From Paracentrotus lividus (taxonomy: Eukaryota > Echinodermata > Echinoidea > Camarodonta > Echinidae), in the NCBI GenBank assembly GCA_940671915.1, contig CALNVZ010003429.1:22761590-22825589 (forward strand): DNA of 64,000 bases. The letters are read 5' to 3'. A program made the translations under genes and the position numbers. Below are positions 24,399 to 36,272 of the stretch, in pieces. Positions within the stretch are counted from its first letter, which is position 1. Each line of letters opens with the position of its first letter. Under the pieces are notes generated by a model. That model searched no databases, was not told the origin of the DNA, and saw nothing but the letters and a program-made list of their open reading frames with translations.

Positions 24399-25015
24399 TG
24401 TGGGTGGGGGGGGGGTGGGGGGGGGGGGGTGCGTGTGCGGGGAAGCGTTTTATAATGATAAGTTTGTTCAGCATTCGAGCAGAAATTTCTCTGTAATAAT
24501 TGTGTATGTATTTTTTTTTTTATCTGGGGAACTAATAAGGGTGTGTATGTATGATTTTATTTTTATAATAATTATCTTCTATATTATTTGCTATCTCAAT
24601 TTCATTATGTTAATTTATTGTTAAATTGAAACAGAGTAAGAGAGAGAGAGAGGGAGAGAGAGAGAAGAGAGGGAGAGGAGAGGAGGGAGAGAGAGAGAGA
24701 CAGAGAGAGAGAGAGAGGGGGGGGGGAGAGATAGAGGGAGAGAGGGGGGGTGTGGGGGGGGGGGGGAGAGATAGAGGGAGAGAGGGGGAGAGAGAGAGAG
24801 TAGAGAGAGAGAGAGAGAGATAGTAGAGGAGAGAGGGGGAGAGAAGTAGAAGGGAGGGGGTGGGTTAAATGTGAACATGGTGAGGATAATATATATGCAT
24901 ATAAATTCTGAAGTTATTTTATTCAGTTTGAGAAAGATGAAAGATATGGGAGAGAGAGACAGAGACAGGGACAGAGAGACAGAGGGAGACAGAGAGAGAG
25001 AGAGAGAGGGAGAGA
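24399..25015. repeat. G-run and GA-rich low-complexity region
   Basis: G runs at 24,399-24,430, then (GA)n-rich purine tracts at 24,637-24,860 and 24,948-25,015. Ser-Leu-Pro and Arg-Glu frames here are artefacts of the repeat. Confidence 0.9.
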
Positions 25016-25520
25016 TATTGATAGAGAAGGAGGAGTAAGCGCATGAAGAGGTAGATGAGGAGGGGGGGGGGTTGTGAGCCCTAAATTGTCACCCCCAAAA
25101 TTGAAAGCAAAATATTGGGGAAAGTAGAAACTGGGAATCATATTCAAAAGAATTCTCTAGCATATTCAGGGACAGATCAGTATATTAAATTAAACGTCAA
25201 GGCGTAATGCATACTTTACCCCTCACCAAATATCATACACTTGTAACTTTAATACACCTTGATCTATTTTTAAAAATGTATTATTTTTGCCCGCTATCAT
25301 TTTTGCATTTCCTGGGATGAAGATATCACAATCGATGGTTGCAAGAGCCTTCAGCTGTTAAATTACGTGACCCAATGGATGTATGTTCTATTATGGATTT
25401 ATTTTCTCTGATAATTTAGTTGGACAACTTTTCAAGTTGGCAATCCTTGCGAGTTCCGATTACCTCACATGGGTCGAGTGTGGCATATAGTAAACTAATG
25501 TCTTGACAAATGAAGTTTGT

Positions 25521-25593
25521 GTAGTGACCGAGACTCGAACCGTGCACCTTATGATCTACAGTCTAGAGCGACTTATCTGCTGGACCACAGCAC
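25521..25593 (-). mobile_element. tRNA-Tyr-like SINE head or tRNA pseudogene
   Basis: On the minus strand the A box TGGTCCAGCAG (25577-25587) and B box GGTTCGAGTCT (25531-25541) are spaced as in a tRNA. The anticodon region GACTGTAGATC, with anticodon GTA, matches tRNA-Tyr. The acceptor arms do not pair properly, so it is not a working tRNA. It lies 17 bases from a MITE. Confidence 0.6.
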
Positions 25594-25609
25594 CAATATG
25601 ACCAACTTA

Positions 25610-25851
25610 AGGCCTCGTCACACCGAGTCCGGTCCGGTGACCGGTACGGCAAACCGTCTCAAATTGCTCCATGAGCGATCCCATAAAAACCGTACCGGTT
25701 GCCGTTCTGGCTAGTACGGCATAGCCCGTGTTTGTTGTGACCAGTCTCATTGCAATAGTACACGGCCGATTCATTTCGACCGTTTTTGCCCATTGTTGAA
25801 CCGGAACGGGCCCGTGCCGTGACCCGGACCGGACTCGGTGTGACGAGGCCT
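25610..25851. mobile_element. 242-bp MITE with perfect 28-bp TIRs and TTA duplication
   Basis: Both ends read AGGCCTCGTCACACCGAGTC and stay identical for 28 bases. TTA flanks both ends (25607-25609 and 25852-25854). A 3-base TWA target duplication is the habit of the PIF/Harbinger superfamily, so this is probably one of its non-autonomous elements. The interior is rich in CCGGT words and folds on itself. The 119-codon minus frame is a by-product. Confidence 0.82.
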
Positions 25852-25928
25852 TTAGACTATTCAAACCTTGCAATTCGAATCCCACTCCTGACACCACTTC
25901 CGAACACAATGCGTTCTTCCATGGAAAT

Positions 25929-26208
25929 CTTGCTTGAAAGAACACAGTTTCCCACAGTGTGGTCACATTGTCTACTGTGTTGACATGCTTGAATTTAACA
26001 GTGGAGATGATTCCACAGTGTGGTATGGTTTCACACAGAGTGTTTACATGGTGATGTTAGAATTCACACTTAATTTACTCCCTTACAATGTGAAGATGTG
26101 ATTCACAGTGTTAACAGTGTGAAGATGATTTCACACTGTGTTCACAGTGTGTTTACAGTGTATTCACACTATGTTTCACACTGTGTGAAACTATGTTCTT
26201 TTCAGCTG
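25929..26208. mobile_element. Second CACACTGTG-family MITE, next to the gene promoter
   Basis: The left end TTGCTTGAAAGAACACAGTT pairs imperfectly with the reversed right end CAGCTGAAAAGAACATAGTT. Both continue into ACAGTGTG words that recur throughout. The ends resemble those of the 17,822-18,053 element. It lies about 0.5 kb upstream of the patched-domain start codon. Confidence 0.65.
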
Positions 26209-26399
26209 AGAAGGGATGCGAAATCATCTGAAGACGAGGTAGTGACCAGAGTAGGCGCCTATTACAGTTGCAGAATTTATTTGCTCTGTTGGATTGTTTT
26301 GGCTAATCAAATTATTTTTTGTTTCTTTTATTCTATCTACACAGATAAATAAAGACAAGGGTCTCTTCTGAACTTCTTTATCTTGCTGACCAAGACGTG

Positions 26400-26530
26400 T
26401 GATCTGATTGGACATCTACCTCCCGTCACACTACCATTGACCAATCACGTAACGAGTCACCTCATTTCGTCACAAGTCCATTTTCGGAGAACTGTTGATT
26501 GACATCAACTTGACGTGCGATCGATCACTT
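26400..26530 (+). promoter_or_regulatory. Putative promoter of the patched-domain gene
   Basis: An inverted CCAAT (ATTGG, 26407-26411), a direct CCAAT (26441-26445) and several GTCAC/GACGT half-sites lie 180-310 bases upstream of the start codon. No TATA box is seen. The position fits a TATA-less promoter with a 5' leader of roughly 200 bases, but the transcription start is not determined. Confidence 0.4.
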
Positions 26531-26710
26531 CCAAATCGTCTGCAAAGGAGACGCAAGTTTCGACAGACCTGCGCGGGCCGTCCCAGCTCAACCCTAGATC
26601 AACACATGTCATTGATTTATTGTTGGCAGAAGCGGCTCAAGAATACCTAGGAAAGGATCGATTTGATGTTTTTGATCAGGAAATAAAAGGATTTATCAAT
26701 CATCATCACC

Positions 26711-27016
26711 ATGTATGCAGAAAAAGGCGAACAGCAGCACAAATACCGTTGCATCGATCATGCGATGACATCGGCTTTCAACAAGCTCGGAAAACTCGTC
26801 TCTCGGCATCGTGTCTTCTTCCTTTTGATGCCTCTCGCGGTCGCCATCATCTGCGTTCACGGTTTAACTTGTTTCGTGATCCAGGACGATGTCGTCTATC
26901 TCTTCACGCCCACGGGTAGCCCTGGTCGTGCGGATGGGGAGGTCTTCAAGACATTCTTCGGAGCGGGAGACAACGAGACAGAATTTTTACCGAACCGAGA
27001 GCTGATTGACCGTCAG
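26711..27016 (+). CDS. Patched-domain gene, exon 1 (residues 1-102)
   Basis: Encodes the short cytoplasmic N-terminus, TM1 (VFFLLMPLAVAIICVHGLTC) and the first part of the luminal/extracellular loop with the family motif YLFTP. The donor is CAG|gtaagg, phase 0. Confidence 0.88.
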
Positions 27017-27416
27017 GTAAGGTTTATATCTAATATTTATTATTCATCTTAATTTTAGCTTTATTCATAGTATTTCCAGAGCAGAAAGTTTTTAAAGAGA
27101 GCTTTAGATTTTCTGGTATATTATTTAGGCACTGGTTATTGTCCTGCTGTAATAATCATTGTTATATTGATAATCAAGATGTGTAGGATTTCCAGTAAAA
27201 TAGCATTTGGAATTATTTTGAAGAGTATACAAAGAAGTCAGGTTTGTTAAATTATTGTACACTCTACGTTTTCTGTTTTGCATTCTACTGGAAGTATTCA
27301 ATCTACTTGTAAGAAATTACTGCTTAAATTATTTCTATCGATGGTATTGTTAGTCACAAATCCATGAAATCGGGTTCGATTGAACGAATTTACTTTACAC
27401 TTTAAATATCATCGAG

Positions 27417-27452
<36 letters not shown>

Positions 27453-30400
27453 TTGAATCGAAGAAGTCGTATCGTGTTTCTGTTATTGGTATCATAATAT
27501 GTCAAACTATTGGGTTAATCAGTTCGTAATATCATTCTCGAAAGATTTGGGGCCAGGACGGTGTTATATTTCCAACATTATAATTAATGTATGGCCTATA
27601 ATATCCGGTATAAGACTGATTCTATTTTCAAAGGAAAGTACAAAAGCAAAGACGTTTAAAGTACGTTAAACATTGTTAAAAGTCCCCTTAAAAGTTTACT
27701 TTTCGTGAATATCAAAGAATATCAACCGGGTGTTTGGCGAGAATGAGTTCATTCAAGCAACATTTCTCAATTAACAAAAACGGGCTTTTAAAATATTAGA
27801 GTTTGATGAGGCATATAAATTTCATTTGCCTACCTATATATTCTTTTTGCGAATAAAGCAATCCATCAAGGAACATCATCGTTTTGTGGACACCTTGTAT
27901 TTCGCAAAATTTTCGAGAGCCTATCATCTACATAATTCATTTGATAGTTATATCATAAATAATTCATTATAAATAACTTAATCGTAAAAATGAGATATAT
28001 CTGACATATCTGTTAGCTAATATTGCTCACTTTGGAAAGTACAGGTAACTCAATCTTTGGGCTGCCGTCTTCGGTATTTATTGAATAACGTATTTAATAG
28101 ATTATGTCCACACCTCGCGATTAAAAAAAAAAAAAAAAAAAAAAGTTATTTTACTGCAAAAAAAAAAAAAAATTTGCCTGATGTCATAAATAATTTTTTT
28201 TTTTAAATCCATCTTTTTTTTCAGACGCGAGGTAGCATCATCATCCGGGAAGTGGACGACGGAAACATTCTTTCGACGGCGGCGTTCCGGGAGATCGCCC
28301 GCCTAGACGAGATCATTCGAACCTTCACCTTCACGAAGAACCACACCGACTACAGCTACAGCCACGTCTGTCAAACATGGCTGCACGTCTGCCACGATAA
28401 TATGCTGATGTCGTTGCTACGCAACCAAGCCGAGATGATGGACTACATCAATTTGACGTTCCCCTTCGTGCCGTTACCCCCACCTCATGAGGGGAGGGTG
28501 TTTGTAGGGAGTCAGTTAGGAGGGGTGGATCTGTACCCTGGCACCGATGTCATCAAGACTGCTAAGGCTATGTTGCTTATCTATAGTATTACCAGAGAGA
28601 CGGAGGAAGCAGAGGAACTGTCTTATGTCTGGGAGGAGCATTTCATCGAAGAGGTGATGATTTACTCTCATTCCTAGTCAATATTATTATATGATTGTTT
28701 TTAAAAGCGATGTCATAATCTTGCCGGAGCTCATGGGGAGCCGAAGATAAACCGTTTATCTTTTCTCTTTAAGAAAATATATATTTCTCCTCAAAATATA
28801 TTTAAAATTGTAATGTTGGTATTTTATATTTGTTTTTTTAATGTCTTTTGAATTTAATTGAAATTAGAATTGAAATTAAACATTTGAATTGAAGTTATGG
28901 AGAAGAGATGAACTGTTCATAAAAAAAGTTTCGTTTTTTTTTTTTTTTTTAGTTAAGACCATAATCTTTGAATGTCTTTAAGAGAGGAGATGCTTTACGT
29001 TAGATAACCATAGTTTAAAATAGTTATCGAAAAATTAGAAAAACCTAAAGAACTTCTTCCAAACCAACAATTACATTTCATTCAAAACTTATTGCAAGTT
29101 ATGAGTCGGGATAGTGGTATGACTAATTAAAGGTTCAAGATAAATATAATAACTGGAACTATAAATAATACAACGTCTCTTTTGTTTTTATCTACTCTAA
29201 AAGGTGGAGAAATTTGGCGAGTCTGCTGAGCACATCGTGATCTCTTACGAGACCAGCTATGGTCTCGCTGACGAGGTTGGAGAAGCCAGCAAGCGAGTCA
29301 TCCCTCTCTTCATCGCAACCTTCTGTATGCTGGTCATCTTCGCGGTCGGGTCGTGTATCATGCGAGACTGGGTCCAATCGAAACCGTGGTTGGGACTCAT
29401 CGGGGTGATCTCGGCGTCCTTGGCCATCGTGTCCTCGATAGGGTTCCTGAGCTACTGCGGGGTGGAGTTTAACGAGATCGTGTCCCTCATGCCTTTCCTC
29501 ATCATTGGTGAGTTCGTAGAAAATGAAAGAAAACTTGATATTCACTTATTTTTATTTGCTCTGTTTTTCTTAGGAGACGGGGCAGGGTACATATTACAGA
29601 ACTAGATAAAATAGAATAAAAAGAAAAATAAAAGGCTGAACTACAGTATGATAGGGATTTAGAAGAGGGGAGAAGGAGAAATAAATCAATATAACTGGAA
29701 CTATTGTTGAGGTATTCGAACGTTGATTATTTCATAATTTCTTATGAAAATCATCATTTATTTTTGTTGTAAGTTTTACTCGCCAGGAAAACATAATAAA
29801 TGTTCAGTAAAAATGTAAAGATGACTAATTTTATCCATTTAAAAGTATTAAGCCACACTTTACTAAATGAAACGTCATCCGTTCCAGATCCGATACGGAA
29901 AAAAACAAACCATGTTGTTAACCTGTTCTCAATCTTTTTCTACTGTCATCTTTTCTCCAGGTGTCGGAGTCGACAACATGTTCATCATGATCGCGGGATG
30001 GCGTCAACTAAGTATCTACCTACCCGTCCATGAACGTATGGGACAGACCTACTCCGAGGCTGCTGTATCTATCACCATCACCAACCTAACCACCATCTTA
30101 GCTTTCATCATTGGTGCTTCCATCTCTCTTCCAGCAATCCGAGCATTCTGCATCTACGCAGGAGTGGCCATGTGCTTCGCGTACTTCTACCAAATCACCT
30201 TCTTCGGTGCTTGTATGGCATTCACCGGCGAACGCGAGGTGAAGAATCTGCATTGTTACACGTGCAAGAAGGTCCTATCCAAGGAGGAGTCACCGAACAA
30301 GTTGTACATGCTGTTCTGTGCTGGTGGTGTGCCGCAGAAGTATTCCAAGTGCAAGAAGCCCGAAGGCCACATTATCCACCCAATCATGATGCTCTTCCGT

Positions 30401-31690
30401 GACTACTACGGTCCGTTCCTGATGCGGAGGTGGGTGAAGGCGATTGCGATGATGATGTTCGTTGCTTACATAGGTGGTGCCATCTATGGTTGTATGCACA
30501 TCACGGAAGGACTGAAGCTTCGGAACCTAGCCAGAGATGGTTCAGCAACATGGAGGTTCTATAAAGAATTCGAAGACTACTTCAGCGCGTACGGCCCCGT
30601 AGTGAGCGTAGCTGTAACGGAAGAAGTAGATTATTGGAACCTAACGGCGCAGGACTCGTTGAACCAAACTCTTGCTGATATCGAAGAGACGAATCTATTC
30701 CACGGTAGCGAAATAAGCGTCTCATGGTTGCGCGTTTACACCCAGTACCTCAAAGCAATTTTCCAAACCAGCGAAGTCGATAAAAACACATTCTTGAACA
30801 TACTCCAGCACAGATTCCTGACGGACTATCGCTTCAAGGAATTCGAACTGGACATTGCTTTTGAATACGCACCGGACAACATCACCGCAATCGGCATCAA
30901 GGCATCGCGGTTCCTGGTGACGTCACGCAACATGTACAGCGCCATGAATAAGCGGGATATGATGCTGGAAGTCCGTGAGATCGCTGGGGAATCCCCGTAC
31001 GATATCATCACGTTCCACCCGATGTTCGTAGTATACGACCAATACGTGGGTACGGTCCCCAGCTTGCTGCAGACGCTCGGTATAGCCATGGCTTGCATGA
31101 TGATGGTGTCCCTAATCATGATCCCGCATCCCGTATGCGCTATCTTCGTCACCCTCTGCGCCATCAGCATCGACTCCGCTGTCATCGGGTACATGTCCCT
31201 CTGGGGTGTCAGCCTCGATACGGTCTCCGTCATCAACATCATCCTCTGCATCGGCTTCAGCGTTGACTTCTCCGCCCACATCACCTACTCATTCGTCTCC
31301 GCACCCGATGAGGATCCGAACAAACGCGCCATAGCGGCTCTCTTCGCCGTTGGGATGCCGATCGCCCAGGGTGCCCTGTCATCTATGATCGCGCTGAGTC
31401 CACTCTCAACGGCGCCGACCTACCTCTTCAGAACATTCTTCAAAACCTTATTTTTAGCCATGGCTTTCGGGGCGCTCCATGGCCTTGTCTTCTTACCGGT
31501 AATCCTATCATTCCTGGGCAATATCATTCCGCGAAATCATTTACGAGAGGAAGAAGTTATAGAGGTCGAAGAAAAGAAAGACATTGACCAATGTAATATT
31601 TACATAAACTACATGCTAGAACCACCAGTGATATCACCGGCTCCTGCAAATGAATTCCTTGTTATTGAAAACAAAGTAAGCACTGTATGA
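26711..31690 (+). CDS. Patched-domain (PTCHD3-like) membrane protein, 4 exons
   Basis: Four exons (26711-27016, 28225-28653, 29204-29507, 29961-31690) join without frame breaks to 922 residues, a usual length for PTCHD3/patched-related proteins. All three introns have GT and AG ends; the phases are 0, 0 and 1. The start is the first in-frame ATG, with TAA 24 bases upstream. TM1 is at about 35-57, followed by an extracellular loop. A sterol-sensing/RND half starts near 277 and has GVGVDN (D351) in its fourth membrane segment. A second half has GFSVDF (D782). These acidic residues match the proton-relay positions of RND transporters and Patched. The C-terminus VSTV is a class-I PDZ ligand. Family role: lipid or sterol transport, or Hedgehog-like sensing. 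Substrate and site of action are unknown. It is not Patched itself, which is much longer. The family call is firm; the PTCHD3 subgroup is likely. Confidence 0.9.
27017..28224 (+). other. Intron 1 of the patched-domain gene
   Basis: 1,208 bases, gtaagg to a T-rich tract ending cag. It contains an (AT)n microsatellite at 27,418-27,450 and A runs near 28,122-28,171. I see no exon-like frame or repeat ends in it. Confidence 0.8.
28225..28653 (+). CDS. Patched-domain gene, exon 2 (residues 103-245)
   Basis: Encodes the rest of the first extracellular loop. It starts TRGSIII and includes the CQTWLHVCHDN stretch; paired cysteines there are expected in this family's loop. The donor is GAG|gtgatg, phase 0. 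The following intron is 550 bases. Confidence 0.87.
29204..29507 (+). CDS. Patched-domain gene, exon 3 (residues 246-347)
   Basis: Encodes TM2 (about 277-297) and TM3, the start of the sterol-sensing half, and ends inside the glycine of LIIG|VGVDN. Acceptor aaaag|GTG; donor ATTG|gtgagt, phase 1. The next intron is 453 bases. Confidence 0.88.
29961..31690 (+). CDS. Patched-domain gene, exon 4 (residues 347-922)
   Basis: Large last exon. The acceptor tctccag|GT restores GVGVDNMF. It holds the remainder of the sterol-sensing half, a cysteine-bearing cytoplasmic linker (CYTCKKVLSKEE), TM7 near 507-527, the second extracellular loop, the second membrane half with GFSVDF at 778-783, and a tail of about 60 residues rich in Glu and Lys. 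The open frame extends upstream to 29,867 but that part is intron. Confidence 0.9.
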
Positions 31691-32277
31691 CGACAGAACC
31701 ACTTCCACAAGTCTTTCTTGAATTCTGTCGAAGTGGTACATTCAACCTCTACCTCCGAGTGCCTCTGTATTTTGTCATTGTTAGAAAGAATAGAAAAAAA
31801 TGGCGATATGGTTTGTTAGAATTTTGTAATGGTTATAAATTGCAATAACTATGAATATACACTTGAGCTACCATGATGGTCGGATATAGGGTCTCGATCG
31901 AAGTGGTAGCCATTTTGATTTTCTGTAGATACCATGGTAATATCTTGTGGTATCTTGTCGATGTTGACAGTGCTCCAATTAGTCGTCTTTTTGAAGAGCG
32001 ACTTGGAAAGTCAGCTGCGGGACTGGTTTGGGGCAAGTTGCTAGGCCTGTCGTCACTGCATTTGCGGTTTCAATGATTATCTTGAGACAACTCTGGTCCA
32101 GGGCACCAGAAGAACCTAAGGTTCTTGTCTTGCAGGATGCACTGTTCAAGGTGTCCACAGTCGTGTCAAAGGCTCTCTTGAACATCTTCCATTGTTCAGA
32201 AGATAGTAAAATGCACTAACATTGCAGTATAGCGCCACTGCGTGAAATTATATCAACAACAGCACGCGTATGAATTG

Positions 32278-32434
32278 CATTTGCCATTCGGGAGTGCAGA
32301 TTTCCGAAGTTCCCTGATGTTTCCCGAAGTAACAGTTTACTTCAGAATCTTGATCGTATGCATTTGCCATTCGGGAGTGCAGATTTCCGAAGTTCCCCAA
32401 TGTTTCCTAAACAGTTGCTTCGGAATCTGGATCA
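32278..32434. repeat. Two tandem copies of an 82-bp unit
   Basis: GCATTTGCCATTCGGGAGTG starts at 32,278 and again at 32,360, and both continue through CAGATTTCCGAAGTTCCC. The second copy is more diverged at its end. The repeat lies 0.6 kb past the stop codon, possibly in the 3' untranslated region. Confidence 0.85.
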
Positions 32435-34785
32435 GCAAGGGTCAATTTTACATTATAGGCGGACGCTTTATTTCCGACGTGTTTGTTTTGTGTTTTAAGA
32501 TCTGTAAAAGGCTATGGATTGATTACTAAATACTATGCGATATTCTTTGGCGATTTGCAGTTTATAAACTTCGTTGATATTTTTGTTCTTATTTGAAAGA
32601 AAAGTATAAAACGGGATAAGATTTTGGCTCGTGTTATCATGTCATCATGTAAAGGAAATTAAAGTTTGTTGTATCATCATTACTATAGGTTAATGATAAA
32701 GCTGCAGATTCCGAATGCTGCTATTCATGAAATCGTTTAAAACGATGCTTCTTGAACCTCCTATTCAGTATTTTGATTGTGAACTCGCAGATGTTCCTTT
32801 TCAGAGAAAAATCAAACTGGATAGTTATTTGCAACGAACTTTTTTTTTTTTTTTGCGGACCGAAGTCATTGTGTCTTTACTTCAAAATCTTAGATATGGT
32901 AACTCGATAACGTTTTGGTTATCAGTTGATTACAAACGATATTGGTTTTTCGTTTTTCTGCAAAGGTATATACTATTTGTTTTTCCGATATTGTTTCAGA
33001 ATACTGTCTTATTAAACGTTACCTCAAATTATTTATTGTTCGGATTTAGTCAGAAGAAAGAAATAAAGTAGACAAAACGAGACAATACCTGATTATGCAA
33101 TTGCGTTATCTAGCTGTCAAACAGTTGGACTTTGGTCGGATTATTTTCAGAGATGAAGGCGAGGTTTGGTGATTAGAATCAGACGTCGGGGTTAGTTACT
33201 AAGAAGATAAGTCCAATAACACACACCGTCACGGTAGTCTGTATAATATAGGTTAAAGGGAGTTTAGGTTAGGTCTTGGCATAGATGGCGCTCTACCATC
33301 TCAAAGATTATTTGCACCAATCAGTATTGTGTGGCATGGGCTTTGCAAGTTTAAGCCCACGAGCGACTTTCCTTGGTGAAATGCAATTAAAAATGACATG
33401 GTTTAGAAAAGGGAAAAAGTGTACTTTGCTATGTAGGGAATGCTATCCAATTTATGTTCGCTTCCGTACGCTTTCGAATACAATCGTTTATTATCGAAGT
33501 CGGCGACTTTACAAGTTCGGTTTCTTTCGGACTCGAACATTTTGGTGAATCCGTTGTATCAGGACAGTCGTAGATTATAATGAGTGTGATGTGAAAGTAA
33601 AAGGGAAGCGAACAGAAGTTGAATAGCGTCCTCAACGTCGTAAAGTTCACGAGTTTATGCCTTTAAATGTTAAAGTTACAGGGGAAAAATCAAAGGTGAA
33701 GATAAAATAGTGAAAACTAGTTAGAAATAACCGACGTATGTCATCAACTGTTCTTGCTCGAGTTGTATGAGTGCCTTAATTGCGATATTATTTCAATTAT
33801 CAAAACTGTGAGATGACAATCATAATAAGCCTATTTGTTGACTTACAATATTATGAGATAATCAAATATAAACTCTAATAATAACCTAAGACAGAGTACT
33901 AATTGTTTTAACTTTATGAAATAGGTTAGAAAATGTGTTTTTTAATTTTCAATGCGGTATAATTAAGAATATTATTGTATGTATCATATACATACATCTT
34001 TGTTAGTATAAAATAAATTATCATTGTGGAAAATGTGCAATTAGGGTCTAAAAAGGTCTAACATTCCAGTTTATGTTCTTACTCTAAATTTATGAATTAA
34101 TTAAAGAAAATATCAAACATTTGAAATAGATATTTGAATATCTTTATAAATAACTACGATAATCATGATAAATCGTTTTGTAAACATAGTTTTAAAATTG
34201 ATGTATAATTTACATTTAAACAAAACCTGAGAATAAAAGAAATAGTTCATTTTCAACTTAGTTTCTGTTTAATCTTGCAAGAATAAGTGAAACGTAGTTT
34301 TTTTTGTGTGTGCGCTTGAAACTTGCTTGTTGTAGTTTTTAAGTAATCTCGGAATCAACGAAACAACTGATAATCAAAGAAATATTATGATTCAATGGTG
34401 CTATGCATATTATTATTTGTCTAATTATTTTCTTTTTAAAATCAGTACTAAAATTACAATGTTTATTGACGAAAGTGATTCATACCTATATGGTTAGGCA
34501 AAAATTGTTTGTGTTTGATACATGTATTTTGCTGAAAATGTATATTCTCAAATTTAATGATGACCTATATTTCAATTTTTATCAACAAACTTTTCTTTCT
34601 CCATGTTTATAACTTAAACTGGAATTCCATCGTTTCCATATTCTGTACCAAATAAGAATTATAGCGTCATATTGACGTTAAGATATAATTGTATTTTTGA
34701 GGGCCATTAAAAGTATATACTTGTGTAAAAATTAAAAATGACGTTGTTTCTTGTTTATCTTTCGAGTCACATTACGTGAGCAGTC

Positions 34786-34786
34786 G

Positions 34787-34846
<60 letters not shown>

Positions 34847-34946
34847 GCCTTTTTATATTTTATTGATTTTTTTTTAGAGACCATTTTTCAAAACTTACGA
34901 GAGCAGAATTTGTATCTTTCACTCTCTCTCTCTCTCTCTCTCTATC
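34786..34946. repeat. (GA)n and (CT)n microsatellites in inverted order
   Basis: GA units at about 34,788-34,846 and CT units at about 34,920-34,944, with 75 bases between them. The pair could form a hairpin. The small frame spanning both is not a gene. Confidence 0.9.
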
Positions 34947-35375
34947 ACTGAAACAAAGAAATAGTTAATTCATTATAAATAACAGCACAAGTAAGAAGTT
35001 AAACTCGATAGGGAGCACAACGAGTGAATACAGATGTAGTTTAAGATTGTGGTTTATCGCCATCTGTTGTTCACTACAATACATTTTTCACCTCGATCGA
35101 ACTTATCAATACAAGTATCATGATAAAATAGCACATCAGTATACGAGATAAATTCGTTAATGCATGCCAAAATAAGGCATTATGCACTTCATATATACGA
35201 TGGAAGAGAGTTTTTTTTGTTGTTGTTGGTTTAGATATATTTGTTTTCAATAGCAAAAAGGCGTGATATATCATTGAATTGAATTTCATATAATAGATGG
35301 GGCAAAGAAAGTAAGAACCCCTCGTCCCTAAACCAGAGGTGCACATACATGTACATGTATATCTATTTTTATAAA

Positions 35376-35626
35376 TGAAGATGCTAGTACTAGAAGTTCG
35401 TATGTTACATTTTGGCCCTCTGTTACATTTATGTAACAATGTGTCGTGTTCATCCAAGCGTAAAGACATACCACACAAAAATGGTACCAAAAGATGCGGG
35501 AGGAGTTACTCTTTCGGGAAAATAAGTGAAGATGCTAGTACTAGATGTTCGTATGTTACGTTTTTACTCTCTGTTTCTCAAAACTGATTCGATGTAACAT
35601 AGGAACTTATAGTACTAGCATCTTCA
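35376..35626. mobile_element. Small inverted-repeat element with an extra left end
   Basis: TGAAGATGCTAGTACTAGA occurs at 35,376 and 35,527, both followed by a GTTCGTATGTTAC-like word. The reverse complement (TAGTACTAGCATCTTCA) ends at 35,626. The inner 100 bases form a hairpin. The outer left copy suggests a partial duplication or two nested insertions. Confidence 0.65.
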
Positions 35627-36272
35627 AATTCAAACGACAATGTTATATTCAAACAATGTAATGATCGCTTACTTTAAATTTAGTCAGGCGTGTACAATCA
35701 ACTACCTCAAATAATAAACGGCCAGTTGTGATTTTAATGAAAATAGAGTAGGTTCAACAAATTTTGTATAAATAAATTGCATGAAAACTGAAAACGTTAT
35801 TTGTCAAATTACAAAATCTTGCTCAGTTAATTGAAAAGAAATCGTAAAATAAAATGTAATATATCGAAGAAAGGAATAATTCGGAAAGTTAAAAAAAAAA
35901 AAAAAAAAAAAAGGAAAAGAAAAGGGAAAGAAGGTGGTGTGTGAGGAAGGCAGGGGAGGAGAGGGAGGGGGGCGTAAAACAATCACACTCTAAAATAAAA
36001 GGGAAAAGAACTAAACCTGTGTACTAAATAAGTAGAAATATTTAGGACATGTGGAATATCTGTGCTCTAGAGTTGCACCATAATACATTATCATCCCAAC
36101 ACTACCACACTAACGTTCCGGAACCGATAGATGGCGCTATTTTACACCCCCAAAAAACGTACAAAACACAAAACTAATCAAATAATATGGCAGAAGTTAT
36201 GGGACAAAAATGACATATGTAAAAGAGCACAGTATGTAAAGTTTGCACTTACGTCAGTGTAATATATTTCCA

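Larger units (their letters stand above)
31691..35375. other. 3' flank of the patched-domain gene; no second gene seen
   Basis: The 3' untranslated end is not fixed: an AATAAA lies as far away as 33,062. A two-copy tandem repeat (32,278-32,434) and GA/CT microsatellites near 34.8-34.9 kb are listed separately. Open frames up to 118 codons show no domain. Confidence 0.45.

Noticed and set aside
25521-25593. Functional tRNA-Tyr gene
   Set aside because: The anticodon and boxes fit, but the acceptor stem does not pair and the sequence continues as a repeat, so it is called a SINE head or pseudogene.
26515-26919. 134-codon + frame overlapping the patched-domain start
   Set aside because: It is a different frame across the 5' leader and exon 1. 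The protein homology and splice phase belong to the frame starting at 26,711.
30826-31284. 152-codon minus frame opposite exon 4
   Set aside because: It is a shadow of a long, GC-richer coding exon. It has no independent start context or domain.
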